From: Sipunculus nudus
Taxonomy: Eukaryota > Annelida > Sipuncula > Golfingiida > Sipunculidae
NCBI GenBank assembly: GCA_026874595.1
Contig: CM049320.1
Location: forward strand, 32,584,214 to 32,648,213
Length of the DNA stretch: 64,000 nt
Direction of reading: 5' to 3'
Part shown: positions 1 to 11,392 of the stretch, piece by piece
Layout of the letters: each line of letters starts with the position of its first letter
How positions within the stretch are numbered: position 1 is the first letter of the stretch
The notes under the pieces: model-generated
What the model was told of the DNA's origin: nothing
Databases searched by the model: none
Seen by the model: the letters and a program-made list of their open reading frames with translations, nothing else
Translations under genes and position numbers: made by a program

Positions 1-61
1 AAACATCCAAAGAGTGAAGCCAGAAATCACATAAATTCTAAAGATACATTAGGTGTCAACT
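1..61. mobile_element. right end of a TTAA-flanked MITE, cut by the window edge
   Basis: The first bases (agccagaaatcacataaatt, then aggtgtcaac and TTAA at 62-65) match the right end of the fuller copy at 37935-38386. The TTAA target and the ends suggest a piggyBac-type non-autonomous element. Confidence 0.5.
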
Positions 62-372
62 TTAATGTATCTATAATCAGAAATGTTTATTAAGGGACAT
101 CCCAGTAAGAAATACAAGATGCTTATCAGTGTCAAATAACAGTGTTTATTAAAAAAACAGTGGAATTATATAAAATAACTCCTAGAATTAACAAAAAAAA
201 AACTTGCCAGTCCTGTGCCAAATGCAGTGGTAATGTCTATCCTTATCAAGCTCCCCTTCTTTTTCTCCATTACCTGAATTGTTCCATATCTTGACACCAG
301 ATGGCATTACTTTGACTTTGCTGGGTATTGGTTTTCAAATGTGTCATCAGAGAGAACTGCTCCATAAAACAC
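62..372. other. no feature recognised
   Basis: AT-rich sequence with short poly-A runs. The only long open frame here starts in unique sequence and runs into the hAT-like terminal repeat; it has no codon or motif support. Confidence 0.5.
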
Positions 373-380
373 ATTACAAC

Positions 381-1930
381 CAGGGTTGGCAAGTTTTGGG
401 CAGGAAGGTTTTAACCATAGGTTATAACCTGGTTAAAACTGCCCCGCCTAAAACAGGTTTAAGGCAGGTTTTTGGCACAAAAGTGCCTAAAACCTATATT
501 TGTTTAAATTTTGACTTTAAGATCTATAAGACTACCAAACTGACTGGGGTGATGAAGTCACAAGGCTTTGCTTGGCTTCTGAAAGGTTTCAGGTATCAGT
601 AAAGCATGATCTCCTGTTGGCTGGTATCATGCAGTCTTCAAAGAGCCTGTATAGGTTTCTTTAGCATGAAACCATGTTTGCTTGGTACATAGTTTCATTG
701 GCCAAGGTAATGTCATTATCAATATCCTTTGGGTTTGCTGATGAGGGCCCTGCTACCTGGAATAATGTAATACAGCCTCCAGTATGCCTTGTATGGCAAG
801 GTGTCAGAGGGGAAGGCCATGCTCGATTAGACCTTTTAACTACTATTTATCAGGGTGATGGGGGTCATAAGTCCCACTGCTGTGTCCTAGTAGATGTTCA
901 TGTGAACTTTCATACATGACTAGGATGATGCCATCAAAGCCCTTGCCCTGAAAACTGTTCTTGAGTCAAACTTTTTACTGAGTGATGCAGTCAGGGCCCC
1001 TGACTATGACATGTAGGTTTCTCAGGCCTTTGGGTTGAACACAGCCCAAAAGTGATTATGAATATTGTGGTTTGCAACATATTCACTGCAATATATTTTC
1101 CCATTTTTCAGTTTTATACTAATTATAGTGTTTCATGTGGAACCTTTTTCACAATTTCATCATACAGTTAACAGAGCATGTCCATCATTATATAGACAAT
1201 AAGTATGTGCACAAAATCTTAAAATTTGACAAAGGATGACCTACAGTTAAGGGAATAAACAACCAGTGGATAATCTTGTTCATTATCAGATAATGTAAAA
1301 GATAATACCATATTATTAGGCTATGGCTAGCATAGAAGATCTGTCATAATTTAAAAAATCAATCTTTTGCTTTTTTTGCCATTTGAAGCTACAGGCATAC
1401 AAAACATACACTATATATGTTAGAGAGACTACAGTGTAAAGGAAAATTCATCAGTGTAAATGAAAAAACTTTTTAAATTCAGGAAAACTTCTTTCCCAAA
1501 ATTTAATCCCTTGTAATTAAAAAGCCAATCAAAGTATTTGGTTATAAACTTATAGTATGAGCATTCTTTTATAAATAGGCAATAAAGGCAGTAATTGAGG
1601 TGGGAGACCTCAGAACATGATTTTGGGATACAAGCTCAAACTGTCAGAGATCAGTGTTCATATAGAAAACCTGAAGTAGTCTTGTATTCATTTGTTTCTA
1701 TTTTTGGTATCATGGTTTAATTTATTTAGTTTGAATGAAGTGTTCCTCACTTTTAATTTGTTGAGAATATTTCCTTTATGCATTTAGCTATGTAACAATA
1801 AAGCATAGTTAAACTGCAAGTCATAAGTGAGGTTTTAGGCAGTTTTAGGTAGGTTATAACCTATTTTAGGCAGTTTAAGGCAGGTTTTAGGCTCGAAAAC
1901 AGGTTTAAGGCAGCCCAAAACCCAACCCTG
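381..1930. mobile_element. hAT-like non-autonomous DNA transposon
   Basis: The ends are CAGGGTTGG (381) and CCAACCCTG (ending 1930), flanked by a perfect 8-bp duplication, ATTACAAC, at 373-380 and 1931-1938. The terminal arms, roughly 110 bp each, are built from repeated AGGCAGGTTTTA and GGTTATAACC words in inverted orientation. CAGGG ends with an 8-bp target duplication are typical of the hAT superfamily. No transposase is visible inside, and the open frame at 674-919 has no recognisable domain. Confidence 0.85.
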
Positions 1931-1938
1931 ATTACAAC

Positions 1939-2391
1939 ATGAACCATATTATATATTTGGTTCTTATCTTGTTCCTATTTTCAGTTCATTTAATACAGAT
2001 TTATATACAGTTAGCTGAGACTTAAAAAATAATTGTTTAAAGCCAGGAACTATTTACATTTAAGGAGAAGATCAAAACCTTCCATCTGAAAATGGTGATA
2101 CTCCCGTGTTAGATTTATTCATGAAATGTGCTTTCACAGGGTTAAAATACTTCCCAAATTAATGAGGGTTGTTTTGGCATTCAACCTGAAGACTTAGTGG
2201 AATCATCAGATATAGTTTTATGTTTTCCCTCTAGATGGCATTTGCATCTGCACATTCCTTGAGGTATTGATCTGTTGTTGTTCATTATTGTCTCTCCTCC
2301 CCCATCCCACATCAATACTTTGACTTGAAGCTGTGATATGAAGTACTGTATTATTATCTCCTGTCTCATTGGAGCAGAGGATATGTAATGA
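1939..2391. other. no feature recognised
   Basis: AT-rich sequence between the hAT-like element and a simple-repeat-headed tandem. I see no exon-like block on either strand. Confidence 0.5.
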
Positions 2392-2712
2392 TCTGTCCTG
2401 TCTGTCTGTCTGTCTGTCCGTCTGTCCGTCCGTCTGTAAACAATTTCTATGTGCAGGGACATCTAAAAAAAAATACTTGGATCAACATGTATATTAAAAT
2501 GGCAGGTGTATGTTATGGGTCTTCAGAACCAATTAGATTTTGGTCACACCTGATGAATTCATGTCAAACATTTGTAAAGTTTTATCTCAAAAACTTTTAT
2601 TCATATACTCATATATTCATGGCAAGTGTACCTTTTGGGTCTCCTGATCCAATTAGGATTTTGTCACACCTGGATGATTTTCTAAAAAAAGTTTTGATTA
2701 GGATCCATCTCT
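2392..2712. repeat. GTCTGTCCGTC-headed tandem repeat fragment
   Basis: A (GTCT/GTCC)n run at about 2397-2438 is followed by two diverged units of about 130 bp. Each contains atggcaggtgta or atggcaagtgta, gggtctt or gggtctc, and ttttgtcacacctg-like words. The layout (GTCC-type head, then tandem units) resembles the longer rolling-circle-like arrays elsewhere in the window. Open frames on both strands here are shadows of the simple repeat. Confidence 0.55.
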
Positions 2713-2924
2713 AATTGACATGGCATAAATGTGCATCTTAAGGGTTTTGTAACATGATGGGGTTTATGTGCTTTCTTGGTTAACATAGTGATTTTTAATG
2801 GTTCTACATTTTTTAATTTTGTCGAATTTGTCATGCTATTATATCAGCCAAAGTACACTTGTCACATTCCAATTTGGTCCCATGGACATTTTCCATTAAT
2901 TTAAGATTCAGTATTAATTAATTA

Positions 2925-4087
2925 CAGTGGAATCCCACAGTAATAACCACCCTAGGGACTGAACAAAGTGGTTGTAATTTGGGGGTGGTCATATTTGTGA
3001 ATTTCCTGGCTCGCATATAACATGCCCAAGTTTAATGTGTTTGATTGTGTGTCAGCTGCCTATCTTTACTGTGTATCACAACAAAATATTTTACTCTATG
3101 CAGGATAATAAATGTTTGTGGTATGTAGAAAACATTTTCTTTAAAATATTTATTCATGACAAAAAATAAATATACATGTACACATACACAATGCCTGGTG
3201 ACTAACAGATAAGCACGCTAGAGACAACACCTAACAATCTACTGAATACACATTGAACATATTATTGATTCGGTAGGAGTTACTGTAGCCTGGTGTTGCT
3301 GCCTTGATTAAAAAGTATTAAGAATACTTTCATTCTGAGGCTTGCTTACATAACAGCAAGCAATTTAAATGTAAACTGAATCAGTATAGAAATAATATGA
3401 CAGCAGTCTATCTGATATGGCAAGAAAATATGTGCAATTTAAACCCCATGTGAGCTTTATAAATACATTTCACAGACTGCTCAATGCTCAGTGTAAGGTA
3501 TGTGCACAGTAAGGATTAACCAGGTAATTAATTGGACCAATGAAGATCTAACAATATGTGATGAGTAGCAGTACTGAGCTTTTATCCCTGCACTTCAAGT
3601 AGTTGTAATAAAAGCGATTGCTATGAGGCAGTTAGCATCATTAGGTTGATACAAGAGCTCATGACCACAGGACAGTTAGCATGACAGCCTGGCTAATTAC
3701 TTAGACAGTCCACAGTTTACCCTCTTTGATCTATCACGCAGCACGCCTAAGTGAGTTTCAGCATGTACACTTAGGTAGATATGCAGGACCAGATTGACAC
3801 TCCGGTTAGGAATCCATGTTGCCCTCATTGATCTGTCATTAAGGGCAGCTGTGACAAGGCTCAGGCATTGACTCGTGACAAATGTTATTACAGTACATTT
3901 TGGAGTTGGTCCCACATTAGCCCTGGGGCCAGGAAATCTGCCCGTAATTCTGAATTAAGGGATGGTCTTAATCTTGAGTCATTTATAAACATAAATTACA
4001 CTAAAAAAATATTCGGGACCAAGAAAAGTGTTCGCAATGGTGTACATTCTTGCAGTTGTTGGGTGGTCGCAGGGCGGGGTTCCACTG
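2925..4087 (-). mobile_element. Tigger/pogo-like non-autonomous element
   Basis: The ends are CAGTGGAATCCCAC (from 2925) and GGGGTTCCACTG (to 4087), with TA on both sides. The inner arms carry CGACCACC-type words. The right arm and the segment at 3470-3610 match, in reverse complement, the element at 35676-36724. In that element the same arms surround a helix-turn-helix transposase remnant; the remnant is not recognisable here. The open frames at 3697-3915 and 3868-4098 are readings of the terminal arm. Confidence 0.75.
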
Positions 4088-4129
4088 TATATCAATAATT
4101 TATAATAAAATGATAATATACATTTACCA

Positions 4130-4132
4130 CTA

Positions 4133-4200
<68 letters not shown>

Positions 4201-4209
4201 CATATATAT
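4130..4209. repeat. (TA)n microsatellite
   Basis: A nearly pure TA run of about 75 bp. It produces the Ile/Tyr open frames on both strands, which are not genes. Confidence 0.95.
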
Positions 4210-4949
4210 GGGCAATTTCCTCTTACCAGATGCAGAGCACATATTGTCCCATGGGTCACTTTTCCTTTTATGTGTTTAAGCAAAGTTGTTTATGTACAGT
4301 ACTCTCTGCATCTGCCATAACGATACATTAAAAGGGCAAGTCCACTATTACAGGATGGTATTTGTATCTTGTAACCATGGTAACCTTGCAGATTAGTGTC
4401 ACAGCAGTGGGCCTGAGCTATTTGTCACAGACAATTGCTCAAAGCCACAGGAAAAAAAGGAAATTTTATTGCTGTCACTTCAAGGCCAGGTTTTGACAGA
4501 ATGTAGATGCAGGATGCTAGATGTACATTTATAATGCCGTATTTTGAAGCCGCTACATTTAGCCTTTTCCAAAGGGCTGTTCCATAAAATCCATATATTT
4601 TCCATCCGTCTTTGTAATAAAGTCTGCACATTTAGTTTTATTGGTCTAACCTTTTAGATGTTATATTATTAGCATTTTGTTAACAAAAAATTTAACTTTG
4701 GAATAATGCTGACATATAAGTAAATGAATCAATGATACTTCACTGATTTTGCCTTAAAAAGATTTATCCAGACAGAACACTAAATTCCAAAAGTCAGCCG
4801 TTTTGTCTAGATAATTTTTAAATACTCAAACACCCTTATTAGTTATAATGAAAATTGACTAAATTTGAAGTAACTTTTTGCACATAATTTTACAGTTGTG
4901 TGCCTTTTTTTTAGGATAGGTCCATGGCCTGTTTATGGATGAAGGAAAT
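4210..4949. other. no feature recognised
   Basis: AT-rich, apparently unique sequence with no exon-like block or terminal repeats that I could pair. Confidence 0.45.
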
Positions 4950-5574
4950 TATAGTCCCCTCCACTTCCCCCTCTCCACCTGATTTTTAGCGATTATCTCC
5001 ACATAAGACAAACTTATCAAAAATGAAATTGCACCAATGGCAGAGAGAGGAGCTTGCATAATTTTTAGTACCCTGCCTGCATACAATATAAATATTATTC
5101 ACTTTACGGCCTCATTGACATGTCTTATATATATCTGTGGTTCATCATGGCACCCCTAACAAGTGACCATTGTTTATCCTCTTTGGATATGGATATAAAG
5201 AAATGTGATGTAACATTGAAACGCGTGCACCAGGAGCATATCAGTTTCACTGTAAACAGGGGTCGGCAGCTCTGGATTATTGGTCCCGTGAATATTGGTG
5301 CCTCTTTTGTGTGTCACGTCTATTATGATATCATCACTGTTCCCTGCCATGCCCATGTCATAGATTAGTGGCAAGATGTCGCTACAGAAAAAACAATCAA
5401 AATGGTTTTAAATTGTAGATAGGAAGATGACATAAGGTTGGCTATTATTTCCATAATAGTTAATTATGCATTTTCCCCTCTCTGATCTAGGGGCAAAAAT
5501 TTTTGAATTCTTGGACTTTAAAAAAATAATAAAAAAAAAAAACAGGTTGACAGGGGTGGTGGAATGGACTATAG
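4950..5574. mobile_element. TIR element with TATAGTCC ends
   Basis: The left arm (TATAGTCCcctccacttccc, then ctccacctgattttt and gcataatt) and the right arm (its reverse complement, ending aggttgacaggggtggtgg and GGACTATA) form diverged inverted repeats of about 130 bp. The interior at 5110-5480 matches the reverse complement of 6050-6480. No transposase is visible. Confidence 0.65.
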
Positions 5575-5589
5575 ATTATAAAAATGATA

Positions 5590-5767
5590 CATTAAAACCC
5601 CACCTCATGATCACCTATATTTAGGAACCACCTCAAAATAACAAACACTTTTTCACAGTCCTTACTCTTTTTTGCTTTTTATATCAGACCTCACTTTGAT
5701 GACCACCTAAAAAAGGTGACAACTTTATAAAAGTCCCATTGGTAGCTGTAATTTCAAGGTTTTACTG
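5590..5767. mobile_element. 178-bp MITE flanked by TA
   Basis: The ends are CATTAAAACC (5590) and GGTTTTACTG (to 5767), with TA on each side at 5588-5589 and 5768-5769. The interior carries GACCACCT words in inverted orientation. This is consistent with a Tc1/mariner-type MITE. Confidence 0.7.
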
Positions 5768-6029
5768 TATATGATAATAAAGTTTATAAAGAGTCTTAAC
5801 CTGTTATTAGGACATAAGATTGAATCTCCAAGGGGAAGAACTGTCAAAATTTCACGTAAGATTTTGAGGATTTGCCAAGTGTGAACCAGTACCTTCCACT
5901 CCATGGTCCACAACCTGGACAGCCAGGATACCTCCTAGATATGTAGCGTAAAAAGGATGCACAGAATTTTTGTACCAAGGGCAGATTTTAAGTAGAAGAT
6001 GCTTTAATAATTAATTATGATTTGAAATA

Positions 6030-6535
6030 ATTACGCCCTCCTGTCATTTTCCTGTAAACAATTGAAAACCATTTTATGAAAAACTGTTCTATATAGTGAC
6101 ATCTTACCACCAGCTGTATGAAATTGAGATGACAGACAACAGTGATGATGTCATAATAGACGTATGGTAATGTGCAAAAGGGACACCCCCAACTAAGGCA
6201 GCAATGATCAAGAGCTGCTGACCCCAGTTTAAAGTGAGGCTTGTGTTCTCCTCGTACACATGCTTCACTCGCTGTTACATCACAGGTTACATCATAACCA
6301 TATCTCTGAAAGACAAACAATGGTCACTTGTTTGGGACACCATGAATCACAATAATGTAACTAACAAGTTAACCAGGCCATAAAGTGAATAATATACATA
6401 TAATTAGCAGGTATGATACCAACAATTATGCATTTTCTTCTTTCTGTTATTGGTGCAAGTTTTGTTTACTTTAGTTTGACTTACCTAGAAATCATTGCAA
6501 AAAGCAGGTGGACAGGAGTGGTGGGATGAACTGTA
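6030..6535 (-). mobile_element. inverted relative of the TATAGTCC-type element
   Basis: The reverse complement of this stretch follows 4970-5430 in order: the accactcctgtccacctg arm, gcaccaata, attattcactttatggcc, aacaagtgaccattgttt and tctattatgacatcatcac. The two copies lie about 450 bp apart in opposite orientation. The minus-strand open frame 6015-6320 sits inside this copy and is not supported as a gene. Confidence 0.6.
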
Positions 6536-7049
6536 CCATGATTGAGATTTCAATCTTGAATGAAGCTCTGGTCTTTACTCATAAGAAAAGGTAAATTTCT
6601 AAATAAAAAGTAAGATTATGTTGATCCTGTTTGCAGAGCCTTTGTACGGTAGCTATTGCTGGCGTAGAACAAAGATTGATTGTTCATTGAACATTGTATG
6701 ACTGGCATCAGGGTAGCACGTTGATTAATTATTCAGTACCAGGTATTTGGGAGCTGGTATTATTACTGATTTAGTTGATTACTTTGTTCTTTGAATGAAT
6801 CCCAAGTGGTTGTACAGTGAGTTGTAGTCTTGTATGGATTACAATGGCTTTGTAATGGTGGTATCACAAGCTTCCATACTTGTTTTGAAAATCACACAAT
6901 TATGTCAACCTGACTTCTATTTTGTTCATTATTTTTACCTATCCAAGCAAAAGCATGGGCACTGTTTTTGTTCCATTATGTTCTTTGCTGGTTGACTCAA
7001 GTCCCAACTTGGACTGAGTCCGGACTTGAGTCCACTTTTTTTACACCAG
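6536..7049. other. no feature recognised
   Basis: AT-rich sequence with no paired terminal repeats or coding signal seen. Confidence 0.45.
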
Positions 7050-7557
7050 TCTTTGATGGGACGTATGAATATTATGGTGTACCCACAGTCCATCCGTCTG
7101 TTAACTTTAAGTGTCTCCAGGATAACTTACCAGGGCTTGGATGGAATTTCACAAAACTCTCCATAACAACTAACCAATAGATTATCTGGCCTGAGTTTGA
7201 TTATAGGCAAAATCCATGCATATTTAATGAGATCACAATGCTGCATTGTTGTGTCGAAGCCATTATTTATCAGGAATAGGATGGATTTTGTTTAAACTCA
7301 ACAGAAATATTACTGAGTAACTAATATATTATCTCGCCTAAGTTTGTTTTAATGAGGTCAGAGTTCATCATACTTTGGTAGATCTGTGATGACATACCAA
7401 AAAACCTAGCAAATTTTCAAGAAACTCATAATAAATATTAACCAATACAATTTTACACCCGAATTTAATTCTCAACAAAATGCACTCATATTTTATAAGG
7501 TCAGAGGTCACAAGACATAAGACAGGCATATTATGCACATTTGCAGTGCTCTTGTTT
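7050..7557 (+). mobile_element. Helentron-like array element (GGACGTAT type)
   Basis: It starts near tttacaccagtctttgatgg followed by a GTCCATCCGTC-type head. It contains about three diverged units of roughly 140 bp carrying 'accaatagattatctggcct' and 'catgcatatttaatgagatca'-like words. It ends in the hairpin GCAC..TTGCA..GTGC followed by TCTTGTTT. Related pieces lie at 44150-44377 and 52095-52505. Hairpin plus CTTGTT is the end shared by several families here. Confidence 0.55.
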
Positions 7558-8084
7558 AGGGACAGGGAATAGGTCTCAAGGGTCCTGGACCTGGAATTTT
7601 ACTTGAACTTGGCAGTAAGGACTGGATAAAATAAATGAGTCCAACAGGAAACAAAATCCTAACACATAATATTATAAAAACATATTATCATACTTGGAAT
7701 ATCAGATCGTAAAAATCATACAAAATGTACTCACCTAACACAGCGCCTGAGCACTTTATCTTTTTTTTCTGTAATTTACCTTTGGCAAGCCTGACAACCT
7801 TAAGTTAAATGATTCCAACTATTTAATTGCATGTTTGATGTTTCATCTTCTGTACTCAGCATGTATGTAACACTTTCAATGATGTTGACAGCACAGTGGG
7901 GAATATTTTAAGCATGACCGTACATGTAATCAACAAACTGACAGAACTATGTTCTCTTAAAACTCTTGGGATTTGGTGGCTAATAAGTAGTCCCAGAAAC
8001 ATGGCAGAAAATACTGACAATAATCTGATATGATGACAATTGCTGGAGTTCTCATGCCAGATACTGATACTTTAGTCTGTTACA
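7558..8084. other. no feature recognised
   Basis: AT-rich sequence; I saw nothing beyond scattered low-complexity runs. Confidence 0.45.
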
Positions 8085-8803
8085 CAATAGAGCGCCCATT
8101 GAAGTTGGCAATTATTCTCTGAAACTCAAAAATTATTACACAGTCTTACCTTAAAACAGATGAGGGACAAAAGACATTTTATGACATGTAAACTTTATAC
8201 AAAAATCAACATTTATATCTTGCAGCCCTCTGGTTCTTCTTAATCTTGTGGCCAAGTGTCATGGCATCTGTCAGTAGTTGCAGACAACTGCTTTTTTGTA
8301 GAATATTTATGACAAATTATTAGCCAATCAGGAGCTTTCGAGTGCAGTTGTTTAAGCATGTGACCAGTGACCTTGACCTTTATGAATGGAGTTGAGGTGT
8401 TGTAAAAAATAGACTGTTTACTCAGATATTGTTTAATTGCAATACTTTAATATTTTGCAAGATATGATTTGAATTCAAATATAGTTAATTTAGCCAATAC
8501 ACCATTTCTTCATTGTAGTATACCATCTGAACTTATTCTGCAAGATTATGAAAATATTGCCTAATTTCAATGGGCACCCTACAGGGAACAGACTATATAT
8601 GATAAATCATGATTAATTTTATATCATTTTCTTGTTACAATATATGCCTTTTTGTTCCTCATCTGTTTTAAGGTAAGAATGTGTAATAATTTTTGAGTTT
8701 CAGAGAATAATATAATTTCCAAATTTCTATGGGCACCCTACAGGGAACAGACTATATATATGATAAATCATGATAAATTTTATATCATTATCTTGTTAAA
8801 AAA
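8085..8803. mobile_element. TIR element with an internal and terminal direct duplication
   Basis: The left arm at about 8090-8180 (AGCGCCCATTGAAG, then actcaaaaattattacacag and ttaaaacagatgaggg) is the reverse complement of 8650-8740. In addition, about 87 bp at 8562-8648 (atgggcaccctacaggga, then gataaatcatgat) is repeated directly at 8717-8803. The simplest reading is a TIR element with one end duplicated. Confidence 0.6.
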
Positions 8804-9927
8804 ACAGATATCTTGCCAACCCCACACATACATGTATTATGTGTATATTATGTGTGTATACATGTGTATGTTTATTTGTCTATATGATAATATGTGTTTA
8901 TAAAGTTTATATGTATCACCAAGGAACTGTAATGAAAGTTTGTTAGTATGCCTTCAGTCAATGGAAAACATATGCTGCATAAGTAAAGGTTATTGAGAAC
9001 AGAAGTTATTTATGTATCAGGCCTTACTCTCTGCGAGAAACCCTAATAGAAAACCACAGTTGAAAAGTCAGCCAGTGAGTGTATAAGGACTATTACCCAG
9101 AACAGTGTGCCGTGTTTGCTGGATGGCATAGCTACCATGGAGGGCGGATTCAGTTTTGTCTCACAAAATATTTATGCAGGATAGGATGGACATCAACTCT
9201 AGGGGGTTCCCCATAAACAAACTATCAATCGGCAGGAACCTTGGAATTTATGGGCTTCCTAAGTGGCCAGTTGGTTCATATTTGCTGAAGGTTTAGTGTT
9301 GGTAAACCTGCGTTCCTGTGCGCCTAGATTCTGGTTTAGCACAGAACAAGTAAGGACTTGGCCATGGCAGGATGAGCTCTGCTACTGTTATTAATACAGA
9401 CTTGTACCTTGCTCATATTTGTCATAATTTTTGCCAATACCAGACAGTTGCTACATTGGCACGTTCAAGGGTGTGTCAGCATCTGTGCTGGAATCATCCT
9501 TGGGTTAACTGATAAACAACTTTTCATGTGCGACAGAATTTCCAGTCACTCATCCAGAAAACAGATTGGATTTACATTGAAGTTAGATTAAAGTTTGTTG
9601 TCAGTACATCAAATATTGGTATATCTTGGATATATACAAGGTTGCGGTCTATATGCTGGATTAATGCACGCCTTCCTCCTGACTGCTAGATGCATGCTCA
9701 ATTTAAGCTGATACACCAGTTCTGCTCAGCGGTGTAGGGAATTGATTGACATTGCTGAAACTGGATATTTGAGATTTCAAATCTGGAAACATAAAATTGT
9801 GATCTGTCAGTGCTAGGATGCAGGATTTTATACAAGATATGACACATTGGAAGTTAAGATGATGTTTGATTCTGAAATTACTTAGTGAGCAGTATTTGTT
9901 GCAAAAGAATAGTCAGGATTGGAGATC

Positions 9928-9930
<3 letters not shown>
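8804..9930. other. no feature recognised
   Basis: No exon block or repeat pair found. The open frame at 9409-9591 has no family resemblance and no splice context. Confidence 0.45.

Positions 9931-9980
<50 letters not shown>
9931..9980. repeat. (AT)n microsatellite
   Basis: About 50 bp of AT repeats with one TG interruption; it gives the Ile/Tyr-rich minus-strand frame nearby. Confidence 0.95.
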
Positions 9981-11059
9981 GTAAATTATAATTTTTCAGT
10001 GTATCTATTTTTACATTCCTTGTGCATGTGTTATACTCTGCAGTAGTATAACAACCAGATCTCCTTTGCTTTAACCGCTGTTTGTTAGCAATTTCTTTTG
10101 GATTCCAAACACACAGGGCCAAGAATCAGACCAACAAGAGCGGGGTATTGGGTTTAAACTTGGAGTTTGACGCACAGTGTGATACCATGCTCATATAGGT
10201 CATATTAAAATTCTTGCTCCATACCCACCCTGGTGGTGAGACAGGGAATCCTGCTATATAAAGCAGCGTTTAAAGCAAAGGAGCTATAATATGTCTGTAG
10301 TGTAGTACCGCTACATGGGCAGTGTTATCTATTACATAATGAAGTATACTAGGTTTTTAATATCATCCCTGTAACTCAGCCAGGTTTCAAGTCCTCTGGA
10401 ACTACAGGGATGAAATTTGTACACAGCTGTCAATCTGACTGTCTGATCATTGGTAGGTCATTGGTAGGGCACTCAGATGTTATTGTAAGGGCTAGATACT
10501 TCTAATTCCATGCTCAGATAGGTCTTGGTGAGATCTTATGAGACATGTACATGTAGCATGGTCACAGAGTACTTTAATAATATCTATAACATTGGCGGTG
10601 AAGCTAAATGTTCTTGGGGGGGGGAGTGGTAGAAATACACACACACATATATATATATATTTATTTATTTATATATCTTTACGCACTTAAGGGGTTAAGG
10701 AATACTGGTACTCCTTATGTTTTTCCATCATATTATTGGGGGGGTTGGGGGGACTCAGCCCTCAAAAACATGTCACTGGGGGGACCCAGCCCCTCCCCCC
10801 CCCCCCAGGCCCCTGGTTTAGCCACCTATGCATAAAGACATCTTACTACCATAAGTTAAGTTGAAGAAAGTCATCCAGCTCTTAAAGTGAGTCTGCTTTG
10901 TTTCTTGAACCAGTCACAGCTGAGTATTTATGTCTGTTGTCTTAACTGCCAGTAAGGTCATTGTTGGGTAATTAATATTTATTGATGTAATTAGCAGGAA
11001 CATATTTTAAGGTAAAACTAAGCATATATAAATCACTGTGACTTAATGTAGATCAGTTT
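9981..11059. other. no gene; short AC/AT and G/C homopolymer tracts
   Basis: Contains a G8 run at 10617, a mixed CA/TA tract at 10639-10676 and a C12 run near 10795. The open frame 10608-10835 is a reading of these low-complexity tracts. Confidence 0.6.
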
Positions 11060-11392
11060 GTGGGTCCTGGGTTTGTAATCATCCCCTTTGCTGGGTCATA
11101 AATTTTGTTGTTGTTTTTTTTTTTTTTTAATTCTGACAAAACAACATATATACAATGGTACGTCTATTACAAACAATGTACAGACAATGCTGGGTCATAA
11201 GTTAACACTGAGGATCCCCTGAGGACATACTTGTTCGCAATTAATACACAGCTGTGTGGCACAGCCTTCCCATTAAGCCTACAGAGAGCTCACTCTGGGC
11301 GTCGGCCAACTTGGAAATCTTACTACTCCTCTACTGAACTCACAACCTCCAATCTTTGAGTCCTGTACTCTCTACCGAGACCACAGAAGCCA
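11060..11392 (-). mobile_element. tRNA-derived SINE, type 1, with nested insertion
   Basis: The reverse complement begins with a tRNA-like head (ggtctcggtagagagtacag, then a box B-like gtgagttca). The family body follows: aagatttcc, gagtgagctctctgtaggct, tgggaaggctgtgcc and cacagctgtgtat. The same body recurs at 48936, 58930, 59895 and 62060. The SINE is interrupted at 11102-11188. Confidence 0.8.
11102..11188 (-). mobile_element. 87-bp poly(A)-tailed retro-insertion inside the SINE
   Basis: A 12-bp target duplication, GCTGGGTCATAA, flanks the insert at 11090-11101 and 11189-11200. On the minus strand the insert ends in a long A run followed by AAC repeats. This is the mark of target-primed insertion of a short, probably 5'-truncated, LINE tail or small RNA. 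Confidence 0.75.

Noticed and set aside
3868-4098. Open frame starting MTRDK, shared with the minus-strand frame at 35550-35903
   Set aside because: The match is the terminal arm of two copies of the same Tigger/pogo-like element; no transposase motif is present and the frames end in the terminal repeat.
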